Source: Acidimicrobiia bacterium (GTDB lineage Bacteria; Actinomycetota; Acidimicrobiia; IMCC26256; PALSA-555). Taken from it: a stretch of DNA of 64,000 nucleotides. A model generated the notes under the pieces. That model saw only the letters and a program-made list of their open reading frames with translations. It ran no database searches and was not told the DNA's origin. The stretch covers positions 137,588 through 201,587 of the forward strand of contig JBBECS010000050.1 in the NCBI GenBank assembly GCA_040881685.1. The letters are read 5' to 3'. Positions 24,267 to 33,559 of this stretch are shown piece after piece; position 1 is the first letter of the stretch; each line of letters begins with the position of its first letter. The translations under genes were made by a program, and so were the position numbers.

Positions 24267-25288
24267 GACGGTGCTTCTCCCCCGCGCAGCTCGGGCAGCT
24301 CCTCGATGCGGAAGCACGCCGACCGTCGCGGTCCGCCGTTGTCGACGTGGAGGAGGTCAGGACGCTCGACTCCGCACCGGTCGATCACGTACGGGCACCT
24401 CGGCGCGAAGGCGCATCCGGCCGCGAGCGAGAAGAGACCCGGCGGTGTCCCCGGAATCGTGCGCAACCTCTGCCCGCGTTCGCCACCAAGGCGCGGAATC
24501 GAGCCCAGGAGGCCAATCGTGTACGGATGACGCGGGTCGTAGAAGATCTCGTCGAGCGTTCCCTCCTCGACGACTCGACCCGCGTACATCACGACGACAC
24601 GGTCCGCGAGCCCGGCGACGATCCCGAGGTCATGGGTGATGAGCACCATCGCCGCGTCGGTCTCCCGCTGCGCCGCCTTCAGCACCTCGAGCACCTGCGC
24701 TTGGATCGTGACGTCGAGCGCCGTCGTCGGCTCATCGGCGATCAGGAGCTTGGGTGCGTTGGCCATCGCCATGGCGATCATCGCTCGCTGGCGCATCCCA
24801 CCCGAGAACTGGTGCGGGTAGTCGCGCGCCCGTTGCTCGGGTTGCGGGATCCCCACTTGCGCGAGGAGCTCGATGGCCCGCGCCCACGCGTCGTCCTTAC
24901 TCACGTCGGAGTGCGCGCGGATCGCCTCGGCGATCTGCGATCCGACACGGAAGGACGGGTTCATCGACGAGAGTGGATCCTGGAAGATCATCGCGAGATC
25001 ACCGCCGCGTAGCTGCTGATAGTTGCGTTCGGTGATGGTGCGCAGATCGCATCCATCGAACTGGATGGTGCCGCTGACAATCTGACCGGGCTTCCTGATG
25101 AGGCCCATGATCGAGAGCGCGGTCACGCTCTTCCCAGAGCCGGACTCCCCCACGACGGCCAGCGTCTCGCCGGGCTGCACGCGCAGCGAGACGCCGTTGA
25201 CCGCGTGGACCGTTCCATCTTCGGTCGCGAACTCGACGACGAGATCGTCGATCTCCAGCGCGCCGGTCGTGGTCGTCGTCGACGTCAT
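24263..25288 (-). CDS. Oligopeptide/dipeptide ABC transporter ATP-binding protein (OppD/DppD)
   Basis: A 341-residue ATPase with Walker [10 protein letters not shown], signature [15 protein letters not shown] and Walker [13 protein letters not shown]. The C-terminal segment [14 protein letters not shown] is the usual OppD/F extension. It is followed with a 4-nt overlap by the OppF-type gene and itself overlaps the OppC-type gene, so the two ATPases should be made in equal amounts. The ATG start is preceded by a run of Thr codons typical of a flexible N-terminus. Confidence 0.93.
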   Translation of the reverse strand: MTSTTTTTGALEIDDLVVEFATEDGTVHAVNGVSLRVQPGETLAVVGESGSGKSVTALSIMGLIRKPGQIVSGTIQFDGCDLRTITERNYQQLRGGDLAMIFQDPLSSMNPSFRVGSQIAEAIRAHSDVSKDDAWARAIELLAQVGIPQPEQRARDYPHQFSGGMRQRAMIAMAMANAPKLLIADEPTTALDVTIQAQVLEVLKAAQRETDAAMVLITHDLGIVAGLADRVVVMYAGRVVEEGTLDEIFYDPRHPYTIGLLGSIPRLGGERGQRLRTIPGTPPGLFSLAAGCAFAPRCPYVIDRCGVERPDLLHVDNGGPRRSACFRIEELPELRGGEAPS

Positions 25289-26310
25289 CGGACGGCTCGC
25301 GGGTCGAGCGCGTCTCGCAGCCCGTCACCGATGAAGTTCACGCAGAGCACGACGAGGAAGAGGACGAGTCCCGGGAAGATCACCAGGTACGCGAGGTCGG
25401 TGCCGACCGCGCCTTCGGCATCGGCGATGAGGTTGCCGAGCGAGATCGACGGGAGCTGTATCCCAAGACCGAGGAACGAAAGCGTGGCCTCGGTGAGAAT
25501 CGCCAGTCCGACCTCGAGCGTGCCGAACACCACGATCGGCCCCATTGCGTTCGGCAGCAAGTGCCGCACGATGATGCGTGGACCCGACGCGCCCGCGGCG
25601 CGCGCAGCCTCCACGAACTCCTTCTCGCGGAGCGACAAGAACTCACCACGCACGATGCGAGCCATCGGCATCCACCCCAACAGGCTGATCACGATGATCA
25701 TGCCGGTCACCGTGTTTGCCGGAGGAAAGTCGAACAACCCGAAGAACGAAGGTTCCGGGTTGGCCGCCAGGATCAACAGCACCGCGAGGGCAGGCAGAAC
25801 CAAGAACAGGTCGGTGAAGCGCATCAGCAGTGTGTCGATCCAGCCGCGGTAGAAGCCCGCCAGCGCGCCGATCGTCACTCCGATCAACACGGACGCGAGC
25901 GCGACGCCTAGGCCGATCTGGAGCGACTTCTGGAGCCCGATCATCGTGCGGGCATACATGTCACGGCCGAGCTTGTCAGTGCCGAAGATGTTGTCCCACG
26001 TGGGCGATTCCCGTGAGCCCTCGAGGATCTCCGGAGTCAGTGGGATCGGGTTGGCCTCGTGCGCGGAGTACACGTTGACGAACACCGCCAGCCCGATGAG
26101 GAGCACGAGGAGCGCGAGCGCGGCGACGGCGATCCGGTGACGCAGGAACCGACGAACGACGACACGAGAGTGCGACCGGATCGGCACTTCGCTGACGAAG
26201 GCATCGCCGGTCTCCACGGCCTCGTCGAGCAACACGGCTGACCCCACGACTCCGGCGCCGGCGGTGCCGGCTTCCCGAAGCCGCTGGAGGTTGTCCCGCT
26301 CCGGACTCAC
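25285..26310 (-). CDS. Peptide ABC transporter permease (OppC/DppC)
   Basis: The GTG at 26310 overlaps the stop of the OppB-type gene (GTGA) and gives 341 residues (VSPERDNLQRL...). One N-terminal membrane helix (IAVAALALLVLLIGLAVFV) precedes an extracytoplasmic loop with NIFGTDKLGRDMYARTMIGL, then five more helices. The EAA loop reads VEAARAAGASGPRIIVRHLL, the contact site for the ATPases. The N-terminal 60 residues are a longer cytoplasmic extension than usual. It forms the channel with the OppB-type subunit. Confidence 0.93.
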   Translation of the reverse strand: MSPERDNLQRLREAGTAGAGVVGSAVLLDEAVETGDAFVSEVPIRSHSRVVVRRFLRHRIAVAALALLVLLIGLAVFVNVYSAHEANPIPLTPEILEGSRESPTWDNIFGTDKLGRDMYARTMIGLQKSLQIGLGVALASVLIGVTIGALAGFYRGWIDTLLMRFTDLFLVLPALAVLLILAANPEPSFFGLFDFPPANTVTGMIIVISLLGWMPMARIVRGEFLSLREKEFVEAARAAGASGPRIIVRHLLPNAMGPIVVFGTLEVGLAILTEATLSFLGLGIQLPSISLGNLIADAEGAVGTDLAYLVIFPGLVLFLVVLCVNFIGDGLRDALDPRAVR

Positions 26311-27275
26311 GCGACCCGAACCCTGGGGTCGAGCACGGCGTACAGCACGTCCGCCAGCAAGTTGAAGAGGATGATGATCGCGCCGGTCACGAACATCCAC
26401 GGGATGAGCACCTGCGTGTCGCCACTCACCGCGGCGTCGACCAAGAGCCTCCCCATGCCGTGCCGCGCGAAGACCGTCTCGGTGATGATCAAACCGCCGA
26501 ACAGGCCCCCGAAGTCGAGTGCGATCACGGTGACCAGCGGACTCAGCGAGTTCCGCAGACCGTGCTTCCAGACGACGCGGCGTTCTGAGAGGCCCTTGGC
26601 GCGCGCGGTGCGGATGTAGTCGTGGTGCAGCTCGTCGAGCATCGACGAACGCTGATATCGGCTCCACCCGGCAACGAGCTGGACCGAGAGCACGAGCACC
26701 GGCAGCGTCAGCTCGCGGGCGTACTCGACGACGCCACTCCCCACCGGGTTCGGGATCGAATAGAAGATCGGTTCACTCGTGCCGAGCACGTCCTTGAGCT
26801 CACCAGTGAGGTAGTGGATCGTGATCAGGCCGAACCAGAACGTGGGCATCGAGATGCCTGCGAACGCGATGCCCGTGAACAACGAGTCGCCCTTGGAGTA
26901 CGGCTTCCGCGCCGAGTATCCGCCGATGGTGACGGCGAGGCCGACCGAGACCAACACCCCCCAGAACGCAAGCTGCGCCGTGTCCCAGAGATCGTCACTG
27001 ATGGATGCCGCGACCGACCGGTCGCTGCGCTGACTGTTCCCCCAGTCACCCTGGAGGAAGTCGCCCATGAAGTTGAAGTACTGCTCGTGCAGCGGATCGT
27101 TCAAGCCGAGCGCGACACGGGCGCTTTGCTCACACGCCACCTTGTTCCGGGAGCTCCGACACCGAGCTTCGGCCGGGTCGGGCCCGAACTCGCGTACGAG
27201 CACGAATACGACGGCCGTGGCTATAAGGAGTACGAGTGCCGACGCGCCGACGCGCCGCAGCACGTACTTCAGCAT
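26307..27275 (-). CDS. Peptide ABC transporter permease (OppB/DppB)
   Basis: A 322-residue permease starting at ATG 27275 with the typical first helix (YVLRRVGASALVLLIATAVV). It has a large extracytoplasmic loop with an extra Cys pair (EARCRSSRNKVACEQS) and six predicted helices. The EAA loop reads RTARAKGLSERRVVWKHGLR. It follows the solute-binding protein gene by about 60 nt and precedes oppC with a 4-nt overlap. Confidence 0.93.
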   Translation of the reverse strand: MLKYVLRRVGASALVLLIATAVVFVLVREFGPDPAEARCRSSRNKVACEQSARVALGLNDPLHEQYFNFMGDFLQGDWGNSQRSDRSVAASISDDLWDTAQLAFWGVLVSVGLAVTIGGYSARKPYSKGDSLFTGIAFAGISMPTFWFGLITIHYLTGELKDVLGTSEPIFYSIPNPVGSGVVEYARELTLPVLVLSVQLVAGWSRYQRSSMLDELHHDYIRTARAKGLSERRVVWKHGLRNSLSPLVTVIALDFGGLFGGLIITETVFARHGMGRLLVDAAVSGDTQVLIPWMFVTGAIIILFNLLADVLYAVLDPRVRVA

Positions 27276-27336
27276 CGAATGCCGCCGCGAAGCACGGCGA
27301 GGCTCGGCGCGCGGGTCGCGCCGAGCCTCTTCGCCG

Positions 27337-29013
27337 CTAGAGCAGAATCCACTCGTTCATGGTGAAGAACGGGCCCATCACGGTGTTGTCTTCGAGACGC
27401 CCGCCGAGTCGAGTGGTGTCATAGATGAACATCGTGGGTGTCTGGAACAACGGGATCCCGACGACGTACCTGGCCATCGCGTCTTGTCCGCTGAGCGCGG
27501 CCTCGATGCGCACGGCATCATCGAGCGTCACGTCGACCGCCTTCAACGTCTCGTCGATCTCGGGATCATCGGTTCGCGTCCAGTTCTGACCGGCGAACTT
27601 GTTGCTCTTGGCCGGGATGTTCTCCGAGCAGAAGAGCAGGCAGAGCCCTGGGTCAGGCGTGCCCACGGATGCGTACAGGCCCACCTGGTACTTGCCGGAC
27701 GGCAACCGGGCACCGAAGAACGGGCCGGCGTCGATGTTCTTGAACGTCATGTCGAAGCCGGCTTCGGTGAGCTGGCTCTGCCACAGCTGCTCGGTCAGCT
27801 CCCGTTGTGCGTTGCCGGTGGTCGTGTTCAACACGAACGACGCCGTACGACCGTTCTTCTCCCAGATGCCGTCGCCGTTCTTCTCCCACCCGTCGCCGGT
27901 CATGAGCTCGTCGACGGTGTCGAGGTCGCGGCGATATTGCGCAAACGAGGGCTCGTGGAACGTGTCGAAGGTTGGCACAATGAAGCTGTCGAGCACCTGC
28001 CCTTCGTTGATCGCCGGCACCACGATCGCCTCGACGATGGCCTCGCGGTCAGTGGCGTACGCGACAGCCTGACGTACCGCCTCGCTGTCGAGGGGGAACT
28101 TGCTGGCGTTGATCCAGAACGCCTCGAACTGGTTCCCGAAGTTGAGCTGGTAGTCGAGGGTGTCAGACGCCTCGACGGTGTCGACGGCCCCTTCGATGGG
28201 CAAGGGATACGCGGCGACCACCTGACCAGACGTGATCGCCTCCAGTTCCGCCGCGCTGTCGGGGATGAACTGGAAGATCACCTTCTGGATCGTGGGCTGG
28301 ATCCCCCAGAACGCCTCGTTGGGAACGAGTGTGATCGAACGGCCCTTCTCCCACCCATCCGATCCACCTTCGAGCTGCCATGCCCCGCCGGAGAAGTCGT
28401 AGCCGTCCTTCATGATCTTGTGACGGTTCTCGCCGTCCAACAGGTGGCTCGGCAGCAGGAAGTAGAAGCCACCGAAGAGATCGCGCCACGCCGCGAACGG
28501 ATCGGTGAACGTGACCACGGCGACCTTCGGGTCGGTGGTGTCGATGCTCTCGATGAGCACGTACCCCGTGGAGTCGTAGATGTTCTTGCCGTTGACGATC
28601 TGATCCCAGGTGTATTCGAAGTCGGTGGAGGTGATGGGGGTGCCGTCGCTCCAGACCGCCTCCTCCTTGATGCGATATGTCACCGTCATCGGTGGTCCGG
28701 GGACGAGCGTGGGGAAGTCGACGAGCATGTCGCCGGGCACGTAGTTCCCGTCTGTGTCGACGTTGAGGGCCTGCGGCATCGTGAGGTTGCCGAGCGCCCA
28801 GTTGCCCCACGCCAGGGCCGCGCACGTGGAGATCCAGTCCGCGCAGAACGGCTCTTCCTCGGCCGCGATCCGGATCGTGCCTTCGTCATCGGCTTGGCGA
28901 ACGCGCGCCTCGCCGGTGGACGCGCTCGCGGGGCTGAGAGCGAGTGCTCCCACGAGGAGACCGACGGCCGCGAGGGTCGCGACAACTCCGCGCGAATGAC
29001 GATGTGCGTTCAC
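27337..29013 (-). CDS. Peptide ABC transporter substrate-binding protein (SBP family 5)
   Basis: The GTG at 29013 is chosen because it begins the signal peptide (VVNAHRHSRGVVATLAAVGL... ALSPASAS). There is no lipobox cysteine, so this is not a lipoprotein, which is unusual for the family in Gram-positives. The 558-residue product has the SBP_bac_5 fold: the WSDGTPITSTDFEYTWDQIV segment is a family hallmark, and NASKFPLDSEAVRQAVAYAT is the second one. It captures peptides or opines and heads the operon for the permeases and ATPases. Confidence 0.9.
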   Translation of the reverse strand: MNAHRHSRGVVATLAAVGLLVGALALSPASASTGEARVRQADDEGTIRIAAEEEPFCADWISTCAALAWGNWALGNLTMPQALNVDTDGNYVPGDMLVDFPTLVPGPPMTVTYRIKEEAVWSDGTPITSTDFEYTWDQIVNGKNIYDSTGYVLIESIDTTDPKVAVVTFTDPFAAWRDLFGGFYFLLPSHLLDGENRHKIMKDGYDFSGGAWQLEGGSDGWEKGRSITLVPNEAFWGIQPTIQKVIFQFIPDSAAELEAITSGQVVAAYPLPIEGAVDTVEASDTLDYQLNFGNQFEAFWINASKFPLDSEAVRQAVAYATDREAIVEAIVVPAINEGQVLDSFIVPTFDTFHEPSFAQYRRDLDTVDELMTGDGWEKNGDGIWEKNGRTASFVLNTTTGNAQRELTEQLWQSQLTEAGFDMTFKNIDAGPFFGARLPSGKYQVGLYASVGTPDPGLCLLFCSENIPAKSNKFAGQNWTRTDDPEIDETLKAVDVTLDDAVRIEAALSGQDAMARYVVGIPLFQTPTMFIYDTTRLGGRLEDNTVMGPFFTMNEWILL

Positions 29014-29119
29014 TACAGAACCCCCAGTGTTCCACGCCAATGGTCGCCTCATAGATACCACAGCGTGGTCGCGATTTCACGCATGGCGCGAGCGCGGCGC
29101 GCGCCTGTCCACGCCCGGG

Positions 29120-29356
29120 TCAGGGTTGGAGGCGCAACGCGAGGATCAGCGTGGTGAAGGCGAAGATGACCGCGGTGATGATCGTGAGGCGGTCGAGGTT
29201 GCGCTCCACGACCGTGGAGCCCGCCATCGAACCGCCGAGCTGGCCACCGCCGAACATGTCGGACAGACCACCGCCTCGCCCTGAGTGCAGCAGGATCAGG
29301 AACACGAGCACGACCGCCATCAAGACGTCGATCACGATGAGAACGGTGTCGAGCAC
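29120..29356 (-). CDS. secG: Preprotein translocase subunit SecG
   Basis: A 78-residue protein with two membrane helices (VLIVIDVLMAVVLVFLILLH and LTIITAVIFAFTTLILAL) separated by the conserved Gly-rich loop GRGGGLSDMFGGG. SecG supports SecYE during export through the cytoplasmic membrane. It follows tpiA as is usual in actinobacteria. Confidence 0.95.
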   Translation of the reverse strand: MLDTVLIVIDVLMAVVLVFLILLHSGRGGGLSDMFGGGQLGGSMAGSTVVERNLDRLTIITAVIFAFTTLILALRLQP

Positions 29357-29371
29357 CCGAGCACTTTACCT

Positions 29372-30145
29372 CTACACCCGGTACCGGACGATACGGCCGA
29401 AGTCGTCCGGGTCGAGTGACGCACCCCCCACCAGTGCGCCGTCGATCTCCGGCATCGACATGAGATCCGCGATGTTGCCAGGCTTCACGCTGCCGCCGTA
29501 CTGGATCCGCATGGCGTCTGCGGTCGCACCGTAGAGCTCGCGCAGCACGAGCCGGATCGTCCGGATCGTGGTATTGGCGTCGTCGGGTGTGGCGTTGCGC
29601 CCGGTGCCGATGGCCCAGATCGGCTCGTACGCGACCACGCACCGCTCGGCTTCGGGCGCCTTGATGCCGGTGAACGCGGCCCGAGTCTGCGCGGACACGC
29701 GGCCATCCGTCTCGCCCCGCTCGCGCTCTTCGAGCGTCTCGCCGACGCACACGATCGGGATCATCTCGTGCTTGAGGATGGCCTTCGCCTTCTTGTTGAC
29801 CCACTCGTCGGACTCGCCGAAGAGCTGCCGTCGCTCGGAGTGGCCGACGATCACATACGAGACGTTCAGCTTGGCCAACATGGGCGGCGCCACCTCACCG
29901 GTGTAGGCGCCTTGTTCGTCCCAGTGACAGCTCTGTGCACCCAGCAACATCGGGATACGGTCGCCTTCGAGCAGGTTCTGGATCGAGCGGATTGCGGTGA
30001 ACGGCGGACAGATCACGATGTCGCAGCCGTCGTAGTCGGACGACTCGAGACGGTACGAGAGCTTCTGAACGACCTGGATGGCGACCAGGTGGTCGTGGTG
30101 CATCTTCCAGTTGGCCGCCATCACGGGCTTGCGGTCTGTATTCAC
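29372..30145 (-). CDS. tpiA: Triosephosphate isomerase
   Basis: GTG 30145 gives the normal start (VNTDRKPVMAANWKMHHDH); the longer open frame runs into pgk. The 257-residue enzyme interconverts glyceraldehyde 3-phosphate and dihydroxyacetone phosphate. Catalytic residues are the Lys in NWKM, the His in VIVGHSERRQLFGE and the Glu in CVVAYEPIWAIGTG; the phosphate-binding QYGGSVKPGN is intact. It lies 16 nt after pgk on the same strand and ends 15 nt before secG, in the classical glycolytic operon. Confidence 0.96.
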   Translation of the reverse strand: MNTDRKPVMAANWKMHHDHLVAIQVVQKLSYRLESSDYDGCDIVICPPFTAIRSIQNLLEGDRIPMLLGAQSCHWDEQGAYTGEVAPPMLAKLNVSYVIVGHSERRQLFGESDEWVNKKAKAILKHEMIPIVCVGETLEERERGETDGRVSAQTRAAFTGIKAPEAERCVVAYEPIWAIGTGRNATPDDANTTIRTIRLVLRELYGATADAMRIQYGGSVKPGNIADLMSMPEIDGALVGGASLDPDDFGRIVRYRV

Positions 30146-30161
30146 GGTGTCACACCTTCTC

Positions 30162-31343
30162 TCATCCGCCGAGACCTTCGCGCAACGCGCGCAACCCCGG
30201 GAGGTCTCCGTGCTCGAGGAGCTCCAGCGACGCTCCCCCGCCGGTGCTGACGTGGTCGATCTCACCAGCCAGGCCCATCTCTCGCACGGCAGCCGCGCTG
30301 TCACCGCCGCCGACGACGGTGAAGCCGCGACACGCGGCGACGGCGTCAGCGAGCGCTCGCGTGCCGGCGGCGAAGGGAGCCACCTCGAAGACACCCATCG
30401 GACCGTTCCACAGGACGGTTCTCGCATCAGCGAGCCGGTCGGCGAAGAGCGCGGCCGTCTCAGGACCGATGTCGAGCCCCATCCACCCGTCGGGGATCGC
30501 ACCGGCGCTCACGATGCGCGTCGCTGCGTGGTCATCGATCTCCTGCGCCACCACGACATCCACCGGGACGTGCACGCGACCAGTCGTCAACAGGTCGCGA
30601 CACTCCTCCACCATCTCGTGCTCGACGCGCGACTCGCCCACGCGGCCGCCCTCGGCGACCAGGAACGGAAACGCCATCGCACCGCCGACGAGCACTGCGT
30701 CGCACCGCTCGAGCAAGGCGCGGATCACCCCGAGCTTGTCGCTGACCTTCGCGCCACCAAGAATTGCGACGAAAGGCCGCGCGGGTTGTTCCAGCAGGCG
30801 GCCGAGCTCGTGGACCTCCTGCTCCAGCAGCCGACCAGCACCGGAGGGTCGGGTCTTTGGCGGTCCCACGATCGATGCGTGCGCGCGATGCGATGCGCCG
30901 AACGCCTCGTTCACATAGCAGTCGGCGAGGTCCGCAAGCGCTGCCGCGAACGCGGGGTCGTTCCCGGTTTCGCCGGGGTCGAAGCGCAGGTTCTCGAGCA
31001 TGAGCACCCGACCGGGTTCCAGCTGCTCGACGGCCGCTTCGACCGCCGGCCCGACGACACCGGGTGCGACCGGCACATCAACTCCGAGCACCTCGCCCAG
31101 CCGGGCCGCGACCGGGGCCATCGAGAACTGGGGATCGGGTGTGCCCTTCGGTCGCCCGAGGTGCCCGCACGCGATGACGCGCGCCTTGCGCTCCACCAGC
31201 CACTCGATCGTCGGCCGAGCCGCCGCGATGCGAAGGTCGTCTTCGACTCGCCCATCACGCAGAGGCACGTTGAAGTCCACGCGCACGAGGACACGTGATC
31301 CCTCTTGGAGCGGCAAGTCTTCCAGCCGCGGCAGCTCCATCAT
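30162..31343 (-). CDS. pgk: Phosphoglycerate kinase
   Basis: A 393-residue kinase that transfers phosphate from 1,3-bisphosphoglycerate to ADP. The substrate site is seen in VLVRVDFNVPLRDG and GHLGRPKGTPDPQFS, the hinge in PFVAILGGAKVSDKLG and the nucleotide loop in TVVGGGDSAAAV. The start ATG 31343 lies 1 nt from the palindromic element at 31345-31406, which therefore occupies the position of the leader. It lies between gap and tpiA. Confidence 0.96.
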   Translation of the reverse strand: MMELPRLEDLPLQEGSRVLVRVDFNVPLRDGRVEDDLRIAAARPTIEWLVERKARVIACGHLGRPKGTPDPQFSMAPVAARLGEVLGVDVPVAPGVVGPAVEAAVEQLEPGRVLMLENLRFDPGETGNDPAFAAALADLADCYVNEAFGASHRAHASIVGPPKTRPSGAGRLLEQEVHELGRLLEQPARPFVAILGGAKVSDKLGVIRALLERCDAVLVGGAMAFPFLVAEGGRVGESRVEHEMVEECRDLLTTGRVHVPVDVVVAQEIDDHAATRIVSAGAIPDGWMGLDIGPETAALFADRLADARTVLWNGPMGVFEVAPFAAGTRALADAVAACRGFTVVGGGDSAAAVREMGLAGEIDHVSTGGGASLELLEHGDLPGLRALREGLGG

Positions 31344-31344
31344 T

Positions 31345-31406
31345 CTGGTCGCGCTCGCTCGGCCGCAGGGTACCTGCGTCCGCCCTGCGGGACGCTCGGC
31401 TGCTCC
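31345..31406. repeat. Palindromic element, copy A2
   Basis: The main hairpin is 31361-31381: GG(C)CGCAGG, loop GTA, CCTGCG(T)CC, one mismatch in nine pairs. The second hairpin is CGCCC-TGC-GGGaCG. It abuts the pgk start codon. Confidence 0.85.
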
Positions 31407-31428
31407 ACCGGGCTCGGTCGGGCGATTG

Positions 31429-32457
31429 TCAGGCGCCGATGAACGCGGCCAGGTCTACCAGGCGGTTCGAGTAGCCCCATTCGTTGTCGTACCAGCCAAG
31501 CACCTTGACCATGCTCGCGTTCGCCATGGTGTCGCGCGCGGAGAAGATGCACGAAGCGGGGTTCCCGACGATGTCAGCCGAGACCAACGGCTCTTCCGTG
31601 TACTCGAGCACCTGCCGGTATGACACGTCGTTGGCCGCTTCGGCAAATGCCGCGTTGACCTCGTCGATGCTCGCGGACTTCTTGAGCTCCGCTGACAGGT
31701 CGGTGATGGAGCCGACAGGCGTGGGCACACGGAGTGCCGTGCCGTCGAGGATGCCCTGGAGCTCAGGAAGCACGAGCCCGATCGCCTTGGCCGCGCCGGT
31801 GCTGCTCGGGATGATCGACAGGTTCGCGGCTCGCATCCGCCGGAGGTCGGGTGCTCCCGAACGGCTTGTCTGCGCGAGGTCTTGGAGCGATTGGTCGCTC
31901 GTGTACGCGTGCACCGTCGTCATGAAGCCGCGCTCGATGCCGAAGCTGTCGTTGAGAACCTTGGCCATGGGTGCCAGGCAGTTGGTGGTGCACGAGGCGT
32001 TCGAGATGACCTGGTGCTTGTCGGCGTCGAACACTGCGTCGTTGACGCCCATGCAGATCGTGGCGTCGGCGTCGCCACTTGGCGCGGAGATGATGACGCG
32101 CTTCGCACCGCCCTTCAGGTGTTCAGCCGCCTTCTCACGCGCCGTGAACAGCCCGGTGGATTCGATGACCACGTCGACGCCGTTGGCGCCCCATGGGATC
32201 TCGCCGGGGTCCATGACCTCGAGCTTGCGCACCTCCTGCCCATCGACCGAGAAGCCGTTGTCGGTCGCCTTGATCTCGTGGGCCAACCGTCCGCCCACCG
32301 AGTCGTGCTTGAGGAGGAACGCCATCGTCGCGCTGTCGCCCATCGGGTCGTTGACCGCGACCAGCTCGACGCCGGCGCCCGCGCCGCGATCGAGGATCGC
32401 CCGGTAGAAGGACCGGCCGATGCGGCCGAAGCCGTTGATGCCGACGCGAACCGTCAT
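31429..32457 (-). CDS. gap: Glyceraldehyde-3-phosphate dehydrogenase
   Basis: ATG 32457 starts MTVRVGINGFGRIGRS (an ATG 9 nt upstream would add MDH). The 342-residue enzyme oxidises glyceraldehyde 3-phosphate with NAD. The Rossmann motif is GFGRIG, the catalytic Cys is in ISNASCTTNCLAPMAK and the base His in TTVHAYTSDQ. It is 25 nt downstream of yvcK, leaving no room for the whiA gene found here in many actinobacteria, and is followed by pgk after the palindromic element. Confidence 0.96.
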   Translation of the reverse strand: MTVRVGINGFGRIGRSFYRAILDRGAGAGVELVAVNDPMGDSATMAFLLKHDSVGGRLAHEIKATDNGFSVDGQEVRKLEVMDPGEIPWGANGVDVVIESTGLFTAREKAAEHLKGGAKRVIISAPSGDADATICMGVNDAVFDADKHQVISNASCTTNCLAPMAKVLNDSFGIERGFMTTVHAYTSDQSLQDLAQTSRSGAPDLRRMRAANLSIIPSSTGAAKAIGLVLPELQGILDGTALRVPTPVGSITDLSAELKKSASIDEVNAAFAEAANDVSYRQVLEYTEEPLVSADIVGNPASCIFSARDTMANASMVKVLGWYDNEWGYSNRLVDLAAFIGA

Positions 32458-32482
32458 GTGATCCATCCTCTCAGACTGTCGT

Positions 32483-33559
32483 TCATCTGGACTCCAGTTC
32501 TCCGCTCTCGGCGCCTTCGGCGCCGGGTCGCTTGGGCCCCGGCTCACTGCGGCGCAGGGTACCTGCGCCGCGGACGTTCGCCTCCAGCAGATCGCGGAGC
32601 GCCGTCGCCAATCTCGCGGGATCGTGCGCCACACCTCGGGGCACCGTCACCTCGGCGGCGACGGGACGCGCGCCCAACTCCTGGATCTCGCCCTCGTCGC
32701 ATGCGAGCGCCGTCGGACCGTACAGGAACGCGTCGACCCGAGCCCCGTGCTCCAGCACCGCACGCAAGTGGTCGGCGGCATCCAGACCTTCGGTCTCCGG
32801 CAGCTGCGACCGGAGGTTGCACACCTGGACGACCTGCGCCTGTGTGGACGCGACCGCGTCCCGCAGCGCGGGCACGGCGAGCACCGGCAGCAAGCTGGTG
32901 AAGAGCGACCCCGGCGCCAGCACGACCTGGTCGGCATCGGCGATGGCCGCCACGGCATCGGGATGAGCAGGCGCATCGGCAGGAACGAGCTCGACGTGGC
33001 GGATCCGACCGGAGACGTTCATGACCGCGACCTGGCCCTCTACTGACCGGCCGCCGGCCGACTCGCTGTCGACCTGGGCCTTGAGCACCACAGGGTCGGT
33101 CGTCGCAGGCAAGACGCGGCCGACGACCTCGAGCAGGCGCCCAGCTTCATCGATTGCCGCGGCGAAGTCGGAGAGCGTCTCCGCGAGGCCGACGAGCACG
33201 AGGTTGCCGAGCGCGTGCCCGTCGAGGTCGCCGCTCACGAACCGGTGCTCGAACGCGTCGGCCCATCTGTTTCCCGGCGCGGCGAGTGCCACGAGGCATT
33301 TGCGTACGTCACCGGGCGCGGGCACATCGAGGTCGCGGCGGAGACGGCCCGACGAGCCGCCGTCATCGGCCACGCTCACGACCGCGGTGGTCGCGTCGGC
33401 GTACTGACGGATGGCACGCAGCGCAACGGCGAGTCCGTGCCCGCCACCGAGTGCGACGACTTTCCCGCTCTTGCCGCCTGCGGCGGCGGGCCGCTCGGGC
33501 CCCGCCTCGCTGCGGCGCAGGGTACCTGCGCCGCGATCGCTCGCCTCAGGTTCAGCCAC
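32483..33559 (-). CDS. yvcK: YvcK/CofD-like gluconeogenesis regulator
   Basis: The GTG at 33559 overlaps the end of rapZ by 8 nt and gives 358 residues. The UPF0052/CofD core starts at KVVALGGGHGLAVALRAI, with VSVADDGGSSGRLRRDL and APGDVRKCLVALA. The family binds UDP-sugars and supports cell-wall synthesis on gluconeogenic substrates. Oddly, both ends are encoded by a palindromic repeat: RGAGTLRRSEAGPERPAAAG near the N-terminus and RGAGTLRRSEPGPKRPGAEG at the C-terminus. These extensions are not part of the normal family domain and are predicted to be disordered. Confidence 0.9.
   Translation of the reverse strand: MAEPEASDRGAGTLRRSEAGPERPAAAGGKSGKVVALGGGHGLAVALRAIRQYADATTAVVSVADDGGSSGRLRRDLDVPAPGDVRKCLVALAAPGNRWADAFEHRFVSGDLDGHALGNLVLVGLAETLSDFAAAIDEAGRLLEVVGRVLPATTDPVVLKAQVDSESAGGRSVEGQVAVMNVSGRIRHVELVPADAPAHPDAVAAIADADQVVLAPGSLFTSLLPVLAVPALRDAVASTQAQVVQVCNLRSQLPETEGLDAADHLRAVLEHGARVDAFLYGPTALACDEGEIQELGARPVAAEVTVPRGVAHDPARLATALRDLLEANVRGAGTLRRSEPGPKRPGAEGAESGELESR
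32504..32573. repeat. Palindromic element, copy B1, inside the 3' end of yvcK
   Basis: Two hairpins: 32549-32571 (10-bp stem GCGGCGCAGG / CCTGCGCCGC, loop GTA) and 32509-32525 (CGGCGCC, loop TTC, GGCGCCG). It is translated as the last residues of YvcK. Confidence 0.85.
33467..33536. repeat. Palindromic element, copy B2, inside the 5' end of yvcK
   Basis: Same arrangement as B1: main hairpin 33512-33534 with the identical 10-bp stem and GTA loop, second hairpin 33472-33486 (GCCGCC-TGC-GGCGGC). It is translated as residues about 8-31 of YvcK. Confidence 0.85.

Noticed and set aside
27067-29157. 696-residue plus-strand open frame
   Set aside because: It is antisense to the substrate-binding protein and oppB genes, whose minus-strand products match families along their whole length.
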